Below, one piece after another: positions 23,947 through 33,401 of a DNA stretch of 38,209 nt (positions within the stretch are counted from its first letter, which is position 1; every line of letters begins with the position of its first letter). Source of the DNA: a bacterium (GTDB lineage: Bacteria > Zixibacteria > MSB-5A5 > GN15 > FEB-12); the NCBI GenBank assembly GCA_030605565.1, contig JAUWIB010000071.1, positions 1 through 38,209 of the forward strand, given 5' to 3'. The position numbers and the translations under genes were made by a program. The notes below the pieces were generated by a model. The model searched no databases, was not told the DNA's origin, and saw only the letters and a program-made list of their open reading frames with translations.

Positions 23947-26796
23947 TCATGCCGTTTCCAGCTTTCTGTCCAACTCTTTTCTCACGGCAACAGCCAGGAC
24001 CTTGAGAGACAGTGGTTTTCTCACAAAAGCCCCGGCGCCCATTTCGAGGGCTATCTCGACCCGATCACTCTCTGCATATCCTGAAACGATAATCGCTTTC
24101 TGCGTGGGATTGATTTCCAGTATCCTTCTATATGTCTCCGTACCGTCAATCCCCGGCTCCATCACCATATCCAGGATCAACAGATCCTGCGGGGTTTCGT
24201 TGAGGAACTCCAAAGCCCTCTCGCCGCTCTCAACGGCGCCGGCGTGATAACCGAGTTTCTCGAGCATCCTCAAGGCGACATCCCTCTGAATCTCATCGTC
24301 ATCCACAACGAGAATGCGCTCAGAACCTCCGACAATATCCTTTTCTGCCGGGGTTGTTTCCGTGACTTCACGTGTGATCGGGAAAAACATGTAGAACGAT
24401 GTCCCTTCGCCGATCGTAGTCTCCAGATCAATGTGCCCGCCATGGTCTTCAACCACAGCATTGACGATACTCAGACCCAGACCCGTACCCCTTCCTTTGT
24501 CCATCACTTTGGTTGTGAAGAAGGGATCAAATATCTTAGGCAGGACACGGTCAGGAATACCACAACCGGTATCGGAGACGGTGAGCAGGACATATTCACC
24601 TCTGGGGACACGTCCGAACCGGATAGAAGTCGTATCGGCGTAAAAGTTTTCGGTTTTGATGGTCAGGCGTCCGACATTCTTCATGGCATCCATGGCGTTG
24701 CCGACAAGGTTGGAGATTATCCTGTGGATTTGCGAGGCCCCCCCTTTCATATTCATGAGGTCCTCACTGAGTTTCGTGTCTATTACCAGGGTCTCAGGAG
24801 TCGGTTGTTTCTGGTTTATCACTTCCCGGATGACTTCATTCAGGTTCATCGGCGCCAGGTCATAATGGCCTCGTCTGCTCAGAGTGAGAAGCTGCTGATT
24901 AACATCAGCCATCCGCAGGGCAACTCTTTCCATGTCATTTAACAATTCCACGGCTGAATGATTCTCATCAAGTTCATTTCTTATGAACTCAGGATAGGCG
25001 ACCAACGGGCTTAACAGGTTGTTAAAGTCGTGGGCTATCTGGCCGGCAATCCGGCCGGCTGTTTCCAGCCGACGAGCACGGGAAACGTACTCCTGAAGCC
25101 GCTGGGCTTCCGTGACATCCCTGAATACCAGAATGACACCTATGATATTGCCGGACTGGTTGCGGATGGGCGCCCCGCTGTCGGAGAGCAGTCTTTCTGT
25201 TCCATCCTTCGCAATAAGCACGGTGTGGTTGGCCAGACCCACAATCGCACCTGACAGCATGACTTTCTCAAACGGGTTTTCACAGAATTTGCGGGTTTTC
25301 TCGTTGATAATCCTGAATACTTCGGTGAGTGGCCGACCTACTGCTTCCTTTGAGTCCCATCCGGTCAGCTCCCCGGCTACCCTGTTGAGCATGGTTATGG
25401 TGCCATTGATATCGGTGGTTATCACGGCATCGCCTATGGAGCGGAGGGTCACATCAAGGCGTTCCCTTTCAGCCGCCAGCGCCTCCTCCGCCTGTTTGCG
25501 CTCTTCTTCAAGCTCGATGCTGTGGAGGGCAAACGCGATATCTCCTGTGACCTCCAGAAACAAAGCCTGATCGTCATGGCTCTCGACCAAATCAAAAGGG
25601 GTTGCAATCGCCATAAAGCCGTAAGTCCTTTGGTCGTGTACCAGTTGACAACTCATGATATCCTGAACATCACATTGACCAAGGAGAGAGCAACTGTGAC
25701 ATTCATCAGCCTGGTTGCGCAATATCACAACCCCGGGTTGCTCCTCTGCTTCCCGGCAGCACTGGGGCAGTTCCCCCCGCTTGAGTTGTGCCACCATTGG
25801 TGAAAACGCCTCACCGAAGCCAGCCTCAGCGCACCCGTCATATTGCCCTGTTTTGTCCCTGAGTGTAATCCACGCTGTGCTGTAACCGCGCGCTTCGATA
25901 AGATCCTCACACGCCTGCTTAATCAGCTTATCACGGTCTTTTTCCCTTGTTATGAGTTGGTTAACGTTGCGGATGGCGCCAAGCACGGAGTTAAGGTGTT
26001 CTATTTTTGCTTTTGCCTTGTTGTTCTCGGTGATTTTGAGTTGAAGTTGCTCGTTTGCCCTGACTAGTTCGATGGTGCGCTCTTCAACTCGTTGTTCCAA
26101 CTCGTCGTGTGCTTTTTGCAGCGCCTCCTGCGCCCGCTTGCGCTCAGTGGTGTATCTCACAAAGAGCCTGTCCACTACCAATCCAATAACCAGGACCAAA
26201 AGTGTAATTATAAGGCTCAGTATTACCGTAAAGTTAATGTTGGCATCGTGGCTGTCGCCAACTCTGATACCAGCCGCCGATAGTGTATCAAGATGTGCTG
26301 AGGTGCATTCATCAAGCATGTCTCTAAGAGGATAGAACAGGGGGGGGCCAAACTCCTGTCTGATTTTCTCAAACAATTCATCGTTTCCAACGCCCCGGTC
26401 CTTCGCCTCAATGATTTCAGCACTTACAGCTATGAGCTTGTGCGACAAGTCGACTATCGCTTCGGCAACTCGCAGCTTTTCCGGACCAAGACCGTGCTGG
26501 AGTTCCAAATGATCTGTTGCGCCTTTTTCCAGCGCCGCCCAGTTTTCCCGTATCCACTCTTTTATTGTTTTGTTGCCTCTTTCAACATTGCCCCTTATAA
26601 TATATGTTAATGTCCACATTTTTATCTCGGTGGCATCGCATTTCATCTGGGTCATCGCGATGGCATCGGGAACAACATCGATCTCCATTTCGTGGAACAC
26701 CTCACGCACTTCCATATTGTTCAGCACGGTGATCACACAGATTGCCCATAGCAGCAGAACCACTGCCAGGAACCCCAAATTCTGTTTACATCTCAT
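23947..26796 (-). CDS. hybrid sensor histidine kinase (sensor-GAF-PAS-HisKA-HATPase-REC)
   Basis: The 949-residue membrane protein has TM1 (about 8-26), a helical periplasmic domain (about 30-185), TM2 (about 189-212) and a coiled coil (215-265). A GAF-like domain (about 270-430) follows, with a cysteine cluster (Cys346, 347, 366, 369, 375 and 383; DECHSCSLLGQC). The PAS domain is about 445-565. HisKA has the phospho-acceptor His589 in QIAHDFNNLLSP, the HATPase has the N-box NLVGNAMDA plus SDTGCGIPD and GRGTGLGLS, and the receiver has Asp876 (LLILDMVMEPG) and Lys927. All catalytic residues are present. AAAGGAAG is seven bases before the ATG. No output regulator lies beside it, so the cognate partner is unknown. 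The gene faces the triple-repeat gene convergently. Confidence 0.93.
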   Translation of the reverse strand: MRCKQNLGFLAVVLLLWAICVITVLNNMEVREVFHEMEIDVVPDAIAMTQMKCDATEIKMWTLTYIIRGNVERGNKTIKEWIRENWAALEKGATDHLELQHGLGPEKLRVAEAIVDLSHKLIAVSAEIIEAKDRGVGNDELFEKIRQEFGPPLFYPLRDMLDECTSAHLDTLSAAGIRVGDSHDANINFTVILSLIITLLVLVIGLVVDRLFVRYTTERKRAQEALQKAHDELEQRVEERTIELVRANEQLQLKITENNKAKAKIEHLNSVLGAIRNVNQLITREKDRDKLIKQACEDLIEARGYSTAWITLRDKTGQYDGCAEAGFGEAFSPMVAQLKRGELPQCCREAEEQPGVVILRNQADECHSCSLLGQCDVQDIMSCQLVHDQRTYGFMAIATPFDLVESHDDQALFLEVTGDIAFALHSIELEEERKQAEEALAAERERLDVTLRSIGDAVITTDINGTITMLNRVAGELTGWDSKEAVGRPLTEVFRIINEKTRKFCENPFEKVMLSGAIVGLANHTVLIAKDGTERLLSDSGAPIRNQSGNIIGVILVFRDVTEAQRLQEYVSRARRLETAGRIAGQIAHDFNNLLSPLVAYPEFIRNELDENHSAVELLNDMERVALRMADVNQQLLTLSRRGHYDLAPMNLNEVIREVINQKQPTPETLVIDTKLSEDLMNMKGGASQIHRIISNLVGNAMDAMKNVGRLTIKTENFYADTTSIRFGRVPRGEYVLLTVSDTGCGIPDRVLPKIFDPFFTTKVMDKGRGTGLGLSIVNAVVEDHGGHIDLETTIGEGTSFYMFFPITREVTETTPAEKDIVGGSERILVVDDDEIQRDVALRMLEKLGYHAGAVESGERALEFLNETPQDLLILDMVMEPGIDGTETYRRILEINPTQKAIIVSGYAESDRVEIALEMGAGAFVRKPLSLKVLAVAVRKELDRKLETA

Positions 26797-27004
26797 CGTA
26801 TAGCTTCCTTTACTTTCCCGATATCTGTCTTCTCTATCTGATTATCTATCTACGTTCGGCAACGGCATATCGCCGGTCTGAGTGAAAAACGTCCGCATTA
26901 TCGCACCTGACCTACTGGAAGCGATGCGATCCAGGCATATAACAAAGCCTTACTACGCCAGTATCGCAAGCTCAAAAAACCACAGAAATTCCGTCACAGC
27001 ACAC

Positions 27005-27028
27005 AAAAAACCCCGCTTCGCAGCGGGG
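27005..27028 (-). terminator. strong rho-independent terminator, minus strand
   Basis: Read on the minus strand, CCCCGC-TGCGAA-GCGGGG (27028 down to 27011) is followed by TTTTTT (27010-27005). It would stop leftward transcription coming from the IS30 relic before it reaches the histidine kinase gene. On the plus strand the T-run is absent. Confidence 0.75.
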
Positions 27029-27059
27029 CTTATCGTTGATCTACTTTGCCTGTTGGAGC

Positions 27060-27146
27060 CTACTGCAAGTCGGCCTGCTCGGCGGCGCGTAATCGGGCAA
27101 TCTCGCACCGCTCTTCAATGCCGATCTGTGTGTATTCCTGTCCCAT
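27060..27146 (-). pseudogene. IS30-family transposase N-terminal relic
   Basis: The 28-residue frame MGQEYTQIGIEERCEIARLR... ends at a TAG. It matches the typical N-terminus of IS30-family transposases (a YTQ-hydrophobic-EER-hydrophobic-I pattern leading into the HTH). The rest of the transposase, including the DDE domain, is absent, so this is a decayed fragment. Upstream on the minus strand, TTGACAAACGAAGTGCAACA resembles IS30-type terminal inverted repeat sequence. The remaining 26797-27423 interval holds only this relic, the terminator, a hairpin and no other gene that I can see. Confidence 0.6.
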
Positions 27147-27203
27147 AACAACATCTTAGTCGGGTGTTGCACTTCGTTTGTCAAGTTAGGGCATCCATCT
27201 TTT

Positions 27204-27224
27204 CCGCGTATTCGTAGTACGCGG
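27204..27224. repeat. perfect 7-base inverted repeat upstream of the kinase gene
   Basis: CCGCGTA-TTCGTAG-TACGCGG forms a GC-rich hairpin 200 bases before the kinase start and 58 bases outside the IS30 relic. There is no T-run. It could be an operator, a hairpin in the kinase leader or part of the old insertion. I see no other evidence for any of these. Confidence 0.4.
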
Positions 27225-27423
27225 CTCCTTCAACTAAAGGTTCTGCAATAACTGTTGTGACCGTCCGTGTTAGAACCCGGAGGTGAGCCTAATTGAACTA
27301 GAACCCAAAATACTCCAAGCGACTGTCTCCCTTTTGAAGTTGCTTGAGAGAAGTTGAGATTCTATCTTGATTTCATTCAAGAGAGTGGTTACAAGGTAGC
27401 CAACGAAGAGAGGTTTCGTTCCC

Positions 27424-28770
27424 ATGGCCGCAGATGACTCGCACGATGATAGAACACGTTCTTTCACCGTCCTGAGCGCAGGCACCAACATAGGTATCTA
27501 CCGGATCATCGAGAAGATCGGCGTTGGTGGTATGGGTGAGGTCTATCTGGCGGAAGACACGAGGATGAAACGCAAAGTGGCGCTGAAGTTCCTGCCGGCT
27601 CACCTGTGTCAGGACGATGACTCGAGGGCACGTTTCTACCGTGAGGCTGAGGCTACCACCAAGCTGAATCATCCTAACATCGTGACGATCTTCGGAGTTT
27701 CCGAGCACGAGGGGCGGCCTTGTTTCGCGATGGAACTAGTGACCGGCCAAACACTGGGCAGTTTGGCAAAAGCGGAACATCTCGACTTCGAGAGGATAAT
27801 CGATCTCACTCTACAAATCTGCGAAGGTCTCGCCGCAGCCCACGAGTCAGGAGTCATTCATCGGGACATCAAACCGGCAAACATCGTTGTCGACGAGAAG
27901 AACAGACTGCGCCTGCTCGATTTCGGATTGGCGGCTGCCAAGGGCACCGAGCAGCTTACCAGAACCGGCTCCACCATGGGGACGGTGCAGTACATGTCGC
28001 CCGAGCAAGTTCAGGGCAAGGGGCTTGACCACCGTTCCGACTTGTTTTCTCTGGGCGTCGTCGTCTATGGGATGATTACCGGTCGAACGCCTTTCGGCCG
28101 CGACAACGAAGCTGCTACCCTGAATGCGATCCTCCATGACGAGCCCGAGCCGCCGGCTCGCTACAAAGCCGACGTCCCCGATGAGTTACAGCGCATGGTT
28201 TCCAAGCTCCTGGAGAAAGACCCGTCAATGCGTTACCAATCTGCCCAGGGCATCATGAGTGACCTCAAGCGGATGGTCTCTCGGTCTCAGGTTTCGGTGA
28301 TGAGTCAAGGGGTCGTTCAGAGAAGACGGGGGCCGGTTTGGTTTGTCGCGGGGACTGGGCTGGTGCTGGTGGTTGCTTTGTTGTATTTGTTCATGCAGTG
28401 GATGCAGGTAACCACCACTGGCGGCAGAAAGATGCTGGCGGTTCTGCCGTTTGAGAACCTGGGGCTGGCTGAGGACGAGTATTTCGCTGATGGTATCACA
28501 GAGGAGATCCTTGTCAACCTGTCGCAACTTTCCGGGCTGGGTGTTATTTCTCGGTCCAGTACAAACAAGTACAAGGGCAGCGACAAGAGTCTGAAGCAGA
28601 TTGGAAAAGAACTCGGGGTCGACTACATTCTCATGGGCACTATACGCTGGGACAAGTCCGGCAAAGAAGAACGCCTGCGGATCAATCCAAGGCTGATACA
28701 AGTCTCTACCGACGTCGATCTCTGGGCGGATCGCTATACGGTCGTTCTCAATGACATCTTTGCCGTCTAG
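27424..28770 (+). CDS. Ser/Thr protein kinase, N-terminal part of a gene split by TAG
   Basis: The 448-residue frame contains a complete Hanks-type kinase domain (about 26-285): G-loop GVGGMGEV, Lys55 (VALKF), HRDIKPAN with Asp148, DFG 166-168, and GTVQYMSPEQ. A membrane helix follows (about 304-326). Next is a periplasmic segment of the FlgO/TolB-amino-terminal-like type (MLAVLPFENLGLAEDEYFADGITEE) that in related kinases is joined to TPR repeats. The frame ends DIFAV-TAG (28768-28770) and continues in the same frame as ASVARKVAEALDI, the expected continuation with a single codon (probably CAG) lost to TAG. The kinase half should still be functional. AGAGG lies 11 bases before the ATG. Confidence 0.88.
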   Translation: MAADDSHDDRTRSFTVLSAGTNIGIYRIIEKIGVGGMGEVYLAEDTRMKRKVALKFLPAHLCQDDDSRARFYREAEATTKLNHPNIVTIFGVSEHEGRPCFAMELVTGQTLGSLAKAEHLDFERIIDLTLQICEGLAAAHESGVIHRDIKPANIVVDEKNRLRLLDFGLAAAKGTEQLTRTGSTMGTVQYMSPEQVQGKGLDHRSDLFSLGVVVYGMITGRTPFGRDNEAATLNAILHDEPEPPARYKADVPDELQRMVSKLLEKDPSMRYQSAQGIMSDLKRMVSRSQVSVMSQGVVQRRRGPVWFVAGTGLVLVVALLYLFMQWMQVTTTGGRKMLAVLPFENLGLAEDEYFADGITEEILVNLSQLSGLGVISRSSTNKYKGSDKSLKQIGKELGVDYILMGTIRWDKSGKEERLRINPRLIQVSTDVDLWADRYTVVLNDIFAV

Positions 28771-28776
28771 GCAAGC

Positions 28777-30123
28777 GTGGCTCGCAAGGTAGCTGAGGCG
28801 CTCGACATTAGATTACCTGTAACCGAACAGGAAGCCGTGGCTCGGCAACCAACAGATGACTCTGAAGCATACGACTACTACTTGCGCGGCAATCAGTACT
28901 ATGACGTTACCCACGACGGTCTGCGAAACGCCGAAGCAATGTATAGGTCGGCTATCGAAGTTGAACCGGGTTTCGCCCTTGCATACGCGAAGTTGGGTAT
29001 GGTTCACACGCAGATGTATTGGTACTACTATGACCGATCGCTCGAACGGTTATCGGCGGCCAGGGAGGCGGTGGATAGATCCATAGAGTTTGCTCCAGAC
29101 CTTGCCGAAGCTCACTTTGCTCTGGGATGGTTCTATTATCATGGTGACAGGAACTATGAAGAAGCTTTGAAGCAGTTTGCATTAGTGGCCCGGAAGCAGC
29201 CGGGCAACGCCGACGCTCTCTATGCCACCGCCCAAGTGCAGCGACGACAGGGTAGATGGTCTTCGGCCGTAGACAACTTTAGACAGGTTGTGCTGGCCGA
29301 TCCACGCAGTGCCTGGCGAACGTCGGAGTTTGCAGGGACTCTGGTCAGCCTGCGAGAATACGCCGAGGCTGAGAAGCTCTTCGACAGGGCCATCAGCCTT
29401 GCTCCGGACCTCAAATTCGCCTTTTTCCAGAAGGCTCTCATGTGCCTGGTACGGGACGGTCATACAGAGAATGCACGACAGGTGATCGCCGCCGCCCTAA
29501 GGACTAACGAACGTTGGGCCGAAATAGCCTATCTTGAGATCATACTTGACATGGTTGACAGTGACTACGATCACGCTTTGGAGTTCTTGTCCTCGGCCGG
29601 AGGGTCATCGGCTATGATCGCTACCGGAACGGCCGAATACTATCTTCAGAAAGGCGACATCTATCGCCATCAGGGTTTTGCAGGCTATCGTCACTATTAT
29701 GATTCAGCCATCGCTGTGCTTCAGGATCAAATCACATTGGGGGCCGACCAGTATCCACACTACTTGCACGTTTTCCTCGGGAAGGCTTATGCAGGTTCGG
29801 GTCAGAAAGAAGATGCTATCCGAGAGGGCTTGCTGGCCGTAGAATGCCTTCCGGTCTCTGAAGATGCCTTCGTGGGACCTGATCTTGTTGCCGTATTGGC
29901 CGAGATATATAGCCTCGTGGGAGAACATGATCTGGCCATAGATCAATTGGAGTATCTGCTGTCGATCCCGTCATGGACTTCGGCGTCGCATGTCGCCACC
30001 TGGCCGGAGAATGGCCGCCGGGCTTTGCGGCAGCGAGTACATGCTGCCCGGTCTACTTGCAGCCTTTATTTCAGAAGCACCATTTTGCGGGTTTCGGTGA
30101 TGTTTCCGGCGGTGAGACGGTAA
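28777..30123 (+). CDS. TPR part of the split kinase gene, altered C-terminus
   Basis: This frame is the in-phase continuation of the kinase gene after the TAG at 28768-28770. It opens with VARKVAEALDI, then contains TPR units of the kind that follow FlgO-like segments in such kinases (YYLRGNQYYDVTHDGLRNAEAMYRSAIEVEP, about 35-65 onward in sections, to LVGEHDLAIDQLEYLLSIPSW). A GTG at 28777 could start independent translation, but no good ribosome site is visible, so this is probably part of a nonsense-disrupted gene. The last about 45 codons (after SIPSW) do not look like the usual C-terminus and run 58 bases into the convergent C25 gene, suggesting a second lesion or rearrangement. It encodes protein-protein interaction repeats. 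Confidence 0.72.
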   Translation: MARKVAEALDIRLPVTEQEAVARQPTDDSEAYDYYLRGNQYYDVTHDGLRNAEAMYRSAIEVEPGFALAYAKLGMVHTQMYWYYYDRSLERLSAAREAVDRSIEFAPDLAEAHFALGWFYYHGDRNYEEALKQFALVARKQPGNADALYATAQVQRRQGRWSSAVDNFRQVVLADPRSAWRTSEFAGTLVSLREYAEAEKLFDRAISLAPDLKFAFFQKALMCLVRDGHTENARQVIAAALRTNERWAEIAYLEIILDMVDSDYDHALEFLSSAGGSSAMIATGTAEYYLQKGDIYRHQGFAGYRHYYDSAIAVLQDQITLGADQYPHYLHVFLGKAYAGSGQKEDAIREGLLAVECLPVSEDAFVGPDLVAVLAEIYSLVGEHDLAIDQLEYLLSIPSWTSASHVATWPENGRRALRQRVHAARSTCSLYFRSTILRVSVMFPAVRR

Positions 30124-33100
30124 AAATATACGCCGCTTGCCGCTTGCGATCCATCCCACTCAAAGGAGTGCGTACCGGCATTGAGGCGACGGCCAACCAA
30201 CTTCGTCACCCGCTGCCCCATGATGTTGAACACCTCCAGCATGACATCCGCTGCTTCTGGCAAGCTGAAACTGATCGCAGTCCTGGGGTTGCACGGGTTG
30301 GGGTAGTTCTGGTTGACGATCAAGTCGTCCTTGTTTGCCGGACCACCGTCACGATGGAGATGCGGCTGATAATACCCCACCAGCTTCAGAACAAGTTTCA
30401 CATTGTCGAGGTTAACAAGACGCGAACTGGAGAAACTGAGGTCAATCCTATTGCGCGGTCTCAGGCGATAGTAAGTGCCGCTGTTCTCCAGCAGGAATGA
30501 AACGTCTGCATGTTCGTTGTCAACTGCACCAGTCAATGGAAACTCTCCGAGCTTCGGCAGTGCCCGGGATGAGAAGAAGGCAAACTGATCAATCCGGTAA
30601 TCGCGCTCCCATGACAGTCGCACCACGAACCAATTGTGATTATCGGCCGTTATGAAGTCCGTGAAATCGACCAGCGTCGGAAGACTTGCCCTCACTCTGG
30701 GGAACACGGAGCCGATGTACTCGTGATTGCCGTCGTAATCATATAACTCAACGGTCAGTATGTTGCCGACGACAGCTTCCTCGGTGGCCTTGGGGATAAA
30801 GGGATCCTTGCCCGGCGGATCGATTATGGTACCACCGCCCGGTATGTCGCTCGCCTTGCCGGCCCCTTGACCCGGGAAGAAACTCCCCAGGTCAAATCCT
30901 GCGATCAATTCTCCCTTGACCCTCGTATCATAATACAAGTCGTCCTTGTCTCGAACCTTTTCGAGGATGTCGTAACCGTTGCCGTTGACAGCAAACAGTG
31001 GCGTGATCGGTGCACTCATGGCGACCAGATTGCCGGAACCGCTTATGGCGAGACGTTCTCGCGTTTGGAGCCCCGACACATCGTAGGCGATCAGGTGGGC
31101 TTGGTAGAGGTATGTTTCCTTTTGATAGTCTTCAGCTATGCGGAGTCTCACCTTGCCGTCGACGACATCGGGCACGTGCTCAAGCGGATACCAGTCGACC
31201 GTGATCTTCGATGGTCTATCAGCCTGTTCCGACCCGGTTAACACGACGTTTTCCAGTTGGTACTCTCCTCCCGAGAGAACATACACGAAAGGACACCCCG
31301 GCTCTTCCGGATCGCGCGTGATCAAGATGTTCTTCTGCCGGATTTCATCATGTCCACCCAAATCATATACGGTCGCCTCTATGTGAGCAAGGGCATTGTA
31401 GTCCGGTGCATGATAGGTTACCTCCCGGCCGGAGCCGCTGAAGTAACCGTAGTCAACGGACCACTCATACGACAGCGTGTCACCTCTATTGGCATCATCA
31501 TCCACGGCATCGACGGACACTGTTGTTGATGTCCCCTTCACCATTTCGTCCACCGCGTCAATCTCGGACACGTACGGCTCATAACCCCAGGTCGGCGTGA
31601 ACTTGATATCTGATAATACAAAGGCGAAGCGTCCGGTCGACTCCGGAGAAACAGCATCATATTCAACAATCAGCTTATCCAGAGTCCCCCCGTCCAGTGC
31701 TTCCAGATCGAAGAAGTACTGTTGCCACCATAGCGTATCCACCCTGCGGCGGGACGCACCTACCCGATCACCGTACTGATCGGTGATACATGTTGATGCG
31801 GTACTGTCGGACAACCAATCCTCGTTGTCCAGAATTCCGTTGACACCCACGCGCCCGATGCCGTCGGGATGATCGTATAGTCTGACCGCATACTGCATGA
31901 ATCGTGTGGAATCCGTCATCTCCAGCCCCAGATCATCATACAGCAGCCAACTCTGGTAAGCTGAATCGGATGCGTGGTAACCGTCTGTACCCGCAACGCG
32001 ATAGAGGTGTCGCCGTCCATCGAGACCAGCCACCGTAGAAAGGTAGGCGCTGTCCGATGTAATCTGGGTGTTGCTGCTGTATTCGTTGTCCTCGTAGGGC
32101 AGCGGACTACCGAATTCATAATCGAACTTGGTTTGCTGCTGGTTCGACAACCCCGGCGAGTTGAGACTCAATGACGGATCACCATATAGGGTATACTGCA
32201 TGAGTGTTTCGTGATCCGTAGGCCGGAACCAAAGCACTCCTTCATGCTTGGCCGCCGTGAACAACTCGCCGATGCTGAGGTTCGGGTACTTCCAGAGCAG
32301 ATAGTTGAAGAATCCGAGAAAGAGGTTATTATCGAATTGGATTGAGGAGCCGGACGGGCCCACATACACTATGGCCCCTCGATGCGGAGCCAGCAGGAAG
32401 TTCTCGGGCCAAATCCGATGTATGGTACTGTCCATATACTCATGGGCACTGTTGCCCAGGAAACAACTGGCCGCCAGCATGACAGAGTACTTATCATTGG
32501 CGGCCAGGTCATCGGTTGCATCGAATTTATCGCCGTCACCCAGCCCGAGAATATCCCCGAAGTTCCAGGAGTTGGCTCCCGTAGCCATGGCATAGACAAC
32601 CGCCTTGCCGCTGTCGAGTGCAGCGATGACCGCATCTTGTCGATCCTGCGCCGAGTCGTAGTCAGTATACTTCATCATTGAGGTGTCGAAGGAAGATGCC
32701 GCTGCACCAAGAAGATAAGTGAACTCGGTCACGATCTCCTCACGGGGCGGATGGTGGGTTTCCGGCCAGCCCAGGTCCTTGTCACCGCAAATGGCATAAA
32801 GATCGTTCTTCCAGTCGACCGAAGCGGTGTCACTGTAATAATATTGCAGTTTATCTACGTAAACGCGTAAATCAAACGTGTCCTTAGCCGGAATTCGTCC
32901 CAGCACCAGGTCAGGCCAGGAGTGTCGTTCATAGAATCGTCCCATATAGGCGGTATCTACAATAGTGTAATCATGGTCGTACTGGACTCGGGCGCCATAG
33001 CTGTCGTAGCGAAAGAAGGTTGGAACCAGATTTCCTTCAGACGCATCAGCGTAGCAATCATCGCACTGTGCTATATCCCCAAACCACCGAGAGGTGCCGA

Positions 33101-33389
33101 CCAACACAACGTACCTGAGATAGTGTTGATGGTATGTGTTGGCAATGATCGTCTTGACCGAATCGTTGCTGACACCATCTGTAATCGCATATGTTAACAC
33201 ATCGAAGCCACGGTCTTCTTCAAAAGATACCAGGTCATCCAGCGCCGCTCCCGACAGAGTTGAATGGTAGACGATAAGGTAACGGCCGGAACCGGCAGAT
33301 ACGCTGAGACAAAGCAAGATGCTCATAGCCAGCAGGCCGACGAATCCTCGCCGCCGTCGTTTGTTCTTTGTAGGTTTCGTATTTAACAT
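30066..33389 (-). CDS. secreted gingipain-like C25 family protein with T9SS-type sorting tail
   Basis: The 1107-residue protein has a basic N-terminus and signal peptide (about 1-34). A peptidase C25 region (about 36-410) includes VVLVGTSRW, LVLGRIPAKD, the Cys309 motif AASCFLGNS and the closing LYGDPSLSL. Beta-sandwich modules follow (about 430-1010), and the sorting domain (about 1020-1107) has QNYPNPCNPRTAISF and ends TRKMVLLK. At the position where C25 enzymes carry the catalytic GHGS, this protein reads MATGANSW, with Thr270 in place of the His. It may be a pseudo-enzyme or use another His. It is the last gene of a three-gene minus-strand operon and runs 58 bases past the end of the convergent kinase-TPR frame. 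Confidence 0.85.
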   Translation of the reverse strand: MLNTKPTKNKRRRRGFVGLLAMSILLCLSVSAGSGRYLIVYHSTLSGAALDDLVSFEEDRGFDVLTYAITDGVSNDSVKTIIANTYHQHYLRYVVLVGTSRWFGDIAQCDDCYADASEGNLVPTFFRYDSYGARVQYDHDYTIVDTAYMGRFYERHSWPDLVLGRIPAKDTFDLRVYVDKLQYYYSDTASVDWKNDLYAICGDKDLGWPETHHPPREEIVTEFTYLLGAAASSFDTSMMKYTDYDSAQDRQDAVIAALDSGKAVVYAMATGANSWNFGDILGLGDGDKFDATDDLAANDKYSVMLAASCFLGNSAHEYMDSTIHRIWPENFLLAPHRGAIVYVGPSGSSIQFDNNLFLGFFNYLLWKYPNLSIGELFTAAKHEGVLWFRPTDHETLMQYTLYGDPSLSLNSPGLSNQQQTKFDYEFGSPLPYEDNEYSSNTQITSDSAYLSTVAGLDGRRHLYRVAGTDGYHASDSAYQSWLLYDDLGLEMTDSTRFMQYAVRLYDHPDGIGRVGVNGILDNEDWLSDSTASTCITDQYGDRVGASRRRVDTLWWQQYFFDLEALDGGTLDKLIVEYDAVSPESTGRFAFVLSDIKFTPTWGYEPYVSEIDAVDEMVKGTSTTVSVDAVDDDANRGDTLSYEWSVDYGYFSGSGREVTYHAPDYNALAHIEATVYDLGGHDEIRQKNILITRDPEEPGCPFVYVLSGGEYQLENVVLTGSEQADRPSKITVDWYPLEHVPDVVDGKVRLRIAEDYQKETYLYQAHLIAYDVSGLQTRERLAISGSGNLVAMSAPITPLFAVNGNGYDILEKVRDKDDLYYDTRVKGELIAGFDLGSFFPGQGAGKASDIPGGGTIIDPPGKDPFIPKATEEAVVGNILTVELYDYDGNHEYIGSVFPRVRASLPTLVDFTDFITADNHNWFVVRLSWERDYRIDQFAFFSSRALPKLGEFPLTGAVDNEHADVSFLLENSGTYYRLRPRNRIDLSFSSSRLVNLDNVKLVLKLVGYYQPHLHRDGGPANKDDLIVNQNYPNPCNPRTAISFSLPEAADVMLEVFNIMGQRVTKLVGRRLNAGTHSFEWDGSQAASGVYFYRLTAGNITETRKMVLLK

Positions 33390-33401
33390 TTCGCCGTACC
33401 C

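Noticed and set aside
28768-28770. Genetic-code reassignment of TAG
   Set aside because: Several genes in the window end at TAG where the protein family also ends, so TAG is read as stop here.
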